DNA of 64,000 nucleotides, taken from NCBI RefSeq assembly GCF_009646115.1, contig NZ_CP045723.1:30968-94967 (forward strand), written 5' to 3'. This document shows positions 60,067 through 64,000 of this stretch, piece after piece. Below the pieces are notes generated by a model. The model was given only the letters and a program-made list of their open reading frames with translations, did no database searches and was not told the DNA's origin. The position numbers and the translations under genes are program-made. The stretch is from Pantoea eucalypti (GTDB lineage: Bacteria > Pseudomonadota > Gammaproteobacteria > Enterobacterales > Enterobacteriaceae). Position 1 is the stretch's first letter. The number at the start of each line of letters is the position of its first letter.

Positions 60067-61002
60067 TCAGGATGAAACGCCAGCTCGCTTTTCTTCATCC
60101 GTCAGATAACGCACCTTGCGGGTGTAATCCTGACCTCGAAACAGCAGCGGCTGATCGGGGTTATCCAGATACTTCTGCCATTCGCTTAACGGGAAGCCAC
60201 CATGAGCGCCAATCACTTCTTTTGGAATAACAGACGGCGTGCCACCAATCTTTTTGGATACCGGCCAGTTAGTCCAGTCACCCAGGTTCACCGTCTGATA
60301 GTCCAGGGTGTCCAGTGCGGCTGACAGCGGCGGCTGATCCGTTGGTGGTTGATCATCCGGGAGCGTTTCCCATGTGTCATTAAACAGGTTTACCCACAAC
60401 GGGCAGAGCCTCTGCCATGTGAAGTAGGTAGCCGCCAGGAACGCGCTGTTAACATGCTGTTCCAGACCAGGCCGCACACTGTTAGCGTAATAGGCTGGCA
60501 CGTTCTGATAACCACGCTTTTCAAACTTCGCGCCCATACGTCCGTTACGGAAGCATGAGTAGAGGCTGAATTTCTCCAGTTGGTAGCTCGGCATTTTCAG
60601 AAGATTTAAATCTGAGTCGATCATCAGTACGCCGGTCGAGTCCGGGCTGGCTGATAACGGAGCCTGCATTTTCAAGAGACGGCTTTTGTATATCTGCGCA
60701 TAGCGGTGTGAAGGATTTGGGATCTGAATATCCAGTGTCACAACCCGCGCCTTTTCCGGCAGATTAGTAAATGCGGAAGCAGGCTGATCGGTCACGATAA
60801 CTATTTCGCGCAGCTCTGGCGCATAGCGTGCTGCGAACGTGGCGCTAAGAATGGCCTCTTCAATAAAGTCAGCGCCTACAGTTGGGATAACAACGCTGGA
60901 TATATCATTACGGCTATTACTTCCAGCAACCTGCGCGTAAGGGATGTTGTGGCGAGAGGTAATGCGCCGATAGTCCTTTGAGAACCGTTTTAGAAAATTC
61001 AT
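60067..61002 (-). CDS. GT-A-like glycosyltransferase
   Basis: 311 residues from MNFLKRFSKDYRR (61002). A Rossmann-like start SSVVIPTVGADFIEEAILSA is followed by REIVIVTDQ and VLMIDSDLNLLKMP, a DxD-type metal site typical of GT-A enzymes, and late GAHGGFPLSEWQKYL. No membrane segment. It probably decorates lipopolysaccharide or capsule, perhaps altering the phage receptor (superinfection exclusion). Sugar and acceptor cannot be told. Confidence 0.65.
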   Translation of the reverse strand: MNFLKRFSKDYRRITSRHNIPYAQVAGSNSRNDISSVVIPTVGADFIEEAILSATFAARYAPELREIVIVTDQPASAFTNLPEKARVVTLDIQIPNPSHRYAQIYKSRLLKMQAPLSASPDSTGVLMIDSDLNLLKMPSYQLEKFSLYSCFRNGRMGAKFEKRGYQNVPAYYANSVRPGLEQHVNSAFLAATYFTWQRLCPLWVNLFNDTWETLPDDQPPTDQPPLSAALDTLDYQTVNLGDWTNWPVSKKIGGTPSVIPKEVIGAHGGFPLSEWQKYLDNPDQPLLFRGQDYTRKVRYLTDEEKRAGVSS

Positions 61003-61124
61003 TACTATTCCATTTTGAAAGCAATAAGCAGGTATTGAGGCCATTAAACTTAATGGCTCATAAAGTAACAAGTTTAGTTAATCTGTTTGTTTATTGTTTA
61101 ACCGTTCTATGCGTCAGCTGGTGA

Positions 61125-61487
61125 TTAACGCCACTTCGGCAAACCCAGTTGATCAAACTCAACGTAAAGCGGAGTGCCGGTCGTGTGCCGGTGGTCCACC
61201 AGCGACTCCCGGCGATCCGGTATCTCGTCTACTTCCACTGCGTTTTTGTACAGATACACCGCCTCTTCCGGGTCTTCGAAGCACCAGCGATACTGATACA
61301 CGTCCGTTGGCGTGATCCCCATGCAGACGCTGAGCGTATACAGAAGGCGCAGAAGGCCGGTCCAGCTGCCATCGGGTAACTTGCGGGCGTGGATGATGCC
61401 GCATTTCGTCGTGAGATAGTCGTGAACTTCACTGTCCGGCCAGCCCTCAAAAGAGAGCCAGCCGTACTGACTTAGCCGGTCGTCCAT
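61125..61487 (-). CDS. Unknown 120-residue protein
   Basis: Its ATG overlaps the stop of the preceding gene (TGATG), so translation is coupled. Acidic and Trp/Tyr-rich (SQYGWLSFEGWPDSEVHDYL, VYQYRWCFEDPEEAVYLYKN). Unrecognised. Confidence 0.5.
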   Translation of the reverse strand: MDDRLSQYGWLSFEGWPDSEVHDYLTTKCGIIHARKLPDGSWTGLLRLLYTLSVCMGITPTDVYQYRWCFEDPEEAVYLYKNAVEVDEIPDRRESLVDHRHTTGTPLYVEFDQLGLPKWR

Positions 61488-61795
61488 CAGCGCCCGGATA
61501 CCGGATTTTTGCTGGTGGCCAGCGCGGAGGTTTTCGACGGCTTGCGCATGATATAGGTCGGAAACTCAATGCTTGCCGCCTTATCGTGAAACAGCGCCAC
61601 CGTGCGCCCCTCTGCGCCACCACCAGCGGCGATCTCAACAATCCCTGCCGGTTGCCCGTAAATATCACTGAATCGCTCTGCAAGCGCCTGAGCGACGCTG
61701 TAGCAAGCGGGATCTAAATCTGTACTTCCATCAGGCTGCTGCTGCATTTTGAAGCCGTGCGCCAGAAACAGCGCCCTGATTTCCTGTTTAATCAC
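61487..61795 (-). CDS. Unknown 102-residue protein
   Basis: A GTG start at 61795 with AGGA upstream is preferred over a longer frame. VIKQEIRALFLAHGFKMQQQ and AGIVEIAAGGGAEGRTVALF are the main features. Co-translated with the following gene. Unrecognised. Confidence 0.45.
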   Translation of the reverse strand: MIKQEIRALFLAHGFKMQQQPDGSTDLDPACYSVAQALAERFSDIYGQPAGIVEIAAGGGAEGRTVALFHDKAASIEFPTYIMRKPSKTSALATSKNPVSGR

Positions 61796-61826
61796 TGGTG
61801 TTCTTATCCTGTTGCTGACACACGGG

Positions 61827-62300
61827 CTAACTATTCCACTCGTTACGAAAGCGTATCTCTTCCCTGGTAGGTGTATAGGGAATAGCTTCCTCATAAATCT
61901 GGATAGCCATCTGCGCACCAAGTTTCTCTAAGTGCTTAATTTCATCAGCCCAAAAAAAACCGGCTTGAGACTCTTCGGTTGTATAGAGCGGATCCATAAT
62001 GCCGAACCTTCCCGTGCTACGTTCTTGCGTCCGCCACGTCTTATCCCGATGGTTGTATACCCGGAAAAATGTATTCTTCACCGCTATATTTTCAGACAGC
62101 TGCGCGTGTTCATCTGCCGACTGGCAAACATCATTTAGATGATGCTGAATCCATTCTGACAGTTTCATCCCTTCCCGCTGCGCCTGCGCGACGTACCGGT
62201 TCTTAACTTCGGGAATGACGCGCATCTGAATCTGAGCCGTCGCAGGGGCGGCTCCTTTAACTGAATTTAAAGCCCGTGGGTCGCGTGCTTTATCGGTCAT
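61827..62300 (-). CDS. Ribbon-helix-helix-like protein
   Basis: 157 residues. QIQMRVIPEVKNRYVAQAQR followed by EGMKLSEWIQHHLND has the spacing of an Arc/MetJ ribbon-helix-helix domain, so DNA binding is likely. The remainder is an unrecognised domain. Same strand and close spacing as its neighbours. Confidence 0.5.
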   Translation of the reverse strand: MTDKARDPRALNSVKGAAPATAQIQMRVIPEVKNRYVAQAQREGMKLSEWIQHHLNDVCQSADEHAQLSENIAVKNTFFRVYNHRDKTWRTQERSTGRFGIMDPLYTTEESQAGFFWADEIKHLEKLGAQMAIQIYEEAIPYTPTREEIRFRNEWNS

Positions 62301-62302
62301 AA

Positions 62303-62983
62303 TTAGCCTCGGTTAACTGCCCCTTCTGCCGGGGCATATTTGTCGTAAACATCGGTGAAATACTCATTACAGAATCCCAGCGCGCAATCCATTTCCTGTA
62401 ACGCCGTCAGCGCATCAAGCGGGCTGCCGTCATATTCAAACAGTGAGAACTCATACGGCAGGTCAAACCGCGCTGCTGTGATGTACACCATAAACGGCAG
62501 GTTATATTCCTCGGCCTTTTCACCCATGATCATGGTCCACTCAAACGCGAACTGATATTCGCCTTCCGTGTCTATCATGGTGGCCGTACCGGTGACGGTA
62601 TCCGCAGTGTGTGAAGTCACTACGATCTGCTGAGGGTCCCACCAGTCCAGCTCAAACATATTGCTGAGCGTCATTCTGTGCGCCGGTGCAGTACCCGGAA
62701 GCCAGCCTGATTTGAGGATGAAGTCGATGTGATCGCGGTAGCCCAGGTTGATCTCTTCAAAAGTGTGCTCATCGCCACTGTAGCCAAAGCAGAGGTGATT
62801 ACGCAGCCAGACAACGGTCGCCAGGTCTGTGCAGTTGGTAGCCACCTGCTCGTAATTAGTTTTGATATCCGCGTAGGCTTCTGCCGCGATAAAGCCAGGC
62901 TGCTGGCTCTGCTTGATTGCGCCGGTCAGGGTGTAAGACATGTGCTGGAGCGCAGCGGTGGCAGTCATTGGAGAGATATTCAT
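62303..62983 (-). CDS. Unknown 226-residue protein
   Basis: First gene of the 61-63 kb minus-strand cluster. Soluble and acidic (TDLATVVWLRNHLCFGYSGD, NMFELDWWDPQQIVVTSHTA). The family is not recognised. Confidence 0.5.
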   Translation of the reverse strand: MNISPMTATAALQHMSYTLTGAIKQSQQPGFIAAEAYADIKTNYEQVATNCTDLATVVWLRNHLCFGYSGDEHTFEEINLGYRDHIDFILKSGWLPGTAPAHRMTLSNMFELDWWDPQQIVVTSHTADTVTGTATMIDTEGEYQFAFEWTMIMGEKAEEYNLPFMVYITAARFDLPYEFSLFEYDGSPLDALTALQEMDCALGFCNEYFTDVYDKYAPAEGAVNRG

Positions 62984-63143
62984 AACAGTCTTCCTTAGTG
63001 CCTGGATCCGCCAGGGCGGTGGCGCTAAAGCAGCGCCATGACGTGCAATTTATAGAGCTCACATTTGATTGTCAATACAAACAAAACCATTTAATCTCTT
63101 TTAATAAAACACTATTAATAGCTTGCTATTATACCCCGCAGGC

Positions 63144-63172
63144 TATAACCTACACATAGCTCGCAGGTTATA
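63144..63172. promoter_or_regulatory. Operator-like inverted repeat before higB
   Basis: TATAACCT and AGGTTATA are separated by 13 bp; CGCAGG precedes or overlaps each. It is placed for autorepression by the antitoxin. Confidence 0.55.
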
Positions 63173-63187
63173 CATGGAGATCGCTTA

Positions 63188-63559
63188 ATGGCATGGGAAG
63201 TCATCACAAGAAAGCTGTTTGATGTTTGGTACGAAGGGCAGACTGAAGAGGTTCAGGAAGAAATTGCAGCATACTTCCTGATACTTGAAGAGATCGGCCC
63301 TCAATTAGGGCGTCCGCAGGTAGATCAGATTAAAGCGTCTAAGTACAAAAACATGAAAGAGTTGCGTGTACAGATAGGCGGGCACCCATTTCGCGCCTTC
63401 TTTGCCTTTGACCCGGAACGTAAAGCGATTGTTCTGTGTGCCGGAGACAAAAAGGGTGAAGACGAAAAATTGTTCTACAAACGTATGATTAAAATTGCAG
63501 ATACCGAGTTCACTTCGCATCTGGAATCACCGGAGACTAAAGACGATGGCAACGCTTAA
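63188..63559 (+). CDS. HigB-type toxin (RelE/ParE superfamily)
   Basis: A 123-residue protein of the phage-derived gp49/HigB group: WEVITRKLFDVWYEG, QVDQIKASKYKNMKELRVQI, HPFRAFFAFDPERKAIVLCA, GDKKGEDEKLFYKRMI. These toxins cut mRNA on the ribosome. The order toxin-antitoxin is the HigBA arrangement, and the genes overlap by 14 bp. Confidence 0.85.
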   Translation: MAWEVITRKLFDVWYEGQTEEVQEEIAAYFLILEEIGPQLGRPQVDQIKASKYKNMKELRVQIGGHPFRAFFAFDPERKAIVLCAGDKKGEDEKLFYKRMIKIADTEFTSHLESPETKDDGNA

Positions 63560-63845
63560 AGAAATGATGGCTAAACGCTCCCCGGAAAGCCGTGCGCGCA
63601 TCGAGGCGCGTGCTGCTGAAATCCGTCAGGAAATTACACTTGCCAAGCTGCGTGAAGAATTATCTGTTTCACAGACTCATTTAGCTGAAGTGTTAGGCGT
63701 AAAGCAGCCTTCTGTGGCGAAAATGGAGAAGGTTGATAACGATCCTAAGCTGTCTACGTTAAGACGCTACATCGCTGCTCTGGGCGGAGAGCTGGCGCTC
63801 GACGTGACGCTACCTGATGGCAAGCGCATTGCACTGAGCCTGTAA
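63546..63845 (+). CDS. HigA-type antitoxin (XRE HTH)
   Basis: 99 residues from the ATG at 63546. Helix-turn-helix LREELSVSQTHLAEVLGVKQ followed by PSVAKMEKVDNDPKLSTLRR and the C-terminal ALGGELALDVTLPDG. It neutralises the toxin and represses the pair through the upstream inverted repeat. It adds post-segregational stability to the prophage plasmid. Confidence 0.88.
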   Translation: MATLKEMMAKRSPESRARIEARAAEIRQEITLAKLREELSVSQTHLAEVLGVKQPSVAKMEKVDNDPKLSTLRRYIAALGGELALDVTLPDGKRIALSL

Positions 63846-63867
63846 CACGCTCTAATCTTAATATTTA

Positions 63868-63892
63868 AAACCCGCTTCGGCGGGTTTTTTAT
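63868..63892 (+). terminator. Terminator after higBA
   Basis: Stem AACCCG/CGGGTT with loop CTTCGG and six T. Confidence 0.85.
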
Positions 63893-64000
63893 TATTGCCT
63901 TCATTAATTTATACGTTTAGAGTCTTTAGCCAGCATAATCTGCACTATAGATTAATATAGTCATCATCTATATGAATTATTTATTAAGAAAGGAAATCTA
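63893..64000. other. AT-rich promoter region of a gene beyond the window
   Basis: TATAGAT and ATCTATA form an inverted repeat with 13 bp between. AAGAAAGGAAATCTA at the very end looks like a ribosome site, so a plus-strand gene probably starts just outside. Confidence 0.4.

Overview
The window is most of the late and middle part of a P1-like phage-plasmid prophage from an enterobacterium. Gene order follows the phage P1 map: sit, pmgA, bplA, 16, R, S, U, then lydA, lydB, hdf, darA, ddrA, ddrB, then lyz, pro, portal, darB, ulx, then pacA, pacB and a Cre-family recombinase. The recombinase resembles Dre of phage D6 more than P1 Cre, and a rox-like site lies about 190 bp upstream of it, so the best description is a D6/P1-superfamily plasmid prophage. 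Base composition, codon use and the rox half-site point to Enterobacterales such as Pantoea or Erwinia; the genus is inferred, not shown. The window is linear, and no C1-type repressor gene is visible in it.

Layout. 1-10.7 kb: virion transglycosylase, baseplate, tail fibre and fibre chaperone. 10.8-16.3 kb: holin/antiholin and the head-internal Hdf/DarA/DdrA/DdrB group. 16.3-20.2 kb: cargo block holding a small membrane protein, a chemotaxis receptor with a sigma-28-type promoter (frameshifted), and a Vat-like antibiotic acetyltransferase; palindromic GTCCGC...GCGGAC elements separate the cargo units. 20.2-26.8 kb: endolysin, an initiator-like gene with internal iterons, prohead protease, a C4/Ash-type leader RNA ahead of a Tad2-like anti-Thoeris protein, and the portal. 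26.9-37.8 kb: the 2289-residue DarB, Ulx, a VRR-NUC nuclease and a coiled-coil protein ending in an RNA polymerase alpha-CTD-like fold. 37.8-39.9 kb: an ORF-poor stretch with several tRNA-like or strongly structured RNAs among tiny genes. 40-47.4 kb: a second Tad2-like protein, an actin-type ParM/StbB partition pair, and the terminase with a seven-hexamer pac site. 47.4-52 kb: recombinase, rox-like site, small early genes and dUTPase. 52-55 kb: a RloC-like ATPase/RNase defence gene, again bracketed by the palindromes. 55-64 kb: UmuD'/UmuC mutagenesis pair, a colicin M-type bacteriocin with its immunity gene, glycan-modifying enzymes, small unknown genes and a HigBA-type toxin-antitoxin.

How the parts fit. 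At least five late units (R-S-U, lydA-darA, lyz, pro, pacAB) share one promoter motif (AAATTACA..ctCcaTACnnT), consistent with P1-style Lpa/SspA late activation. TGATCA (Dam) hexamers mark both the pac site and the recombinase promoter. The lysogen probably benefits from cargo: abortive defence (RloC-like), bacteriocin plus immunity, surface modification, mutagenic repair, chemoreception and antibiotic modification. The infecting phage carries countermeasures (DarA/DarB against type I restriction; Tad2-like proteins against Thoeris). Function assignments rest on motif and synteny recognition by eye, without database searches.
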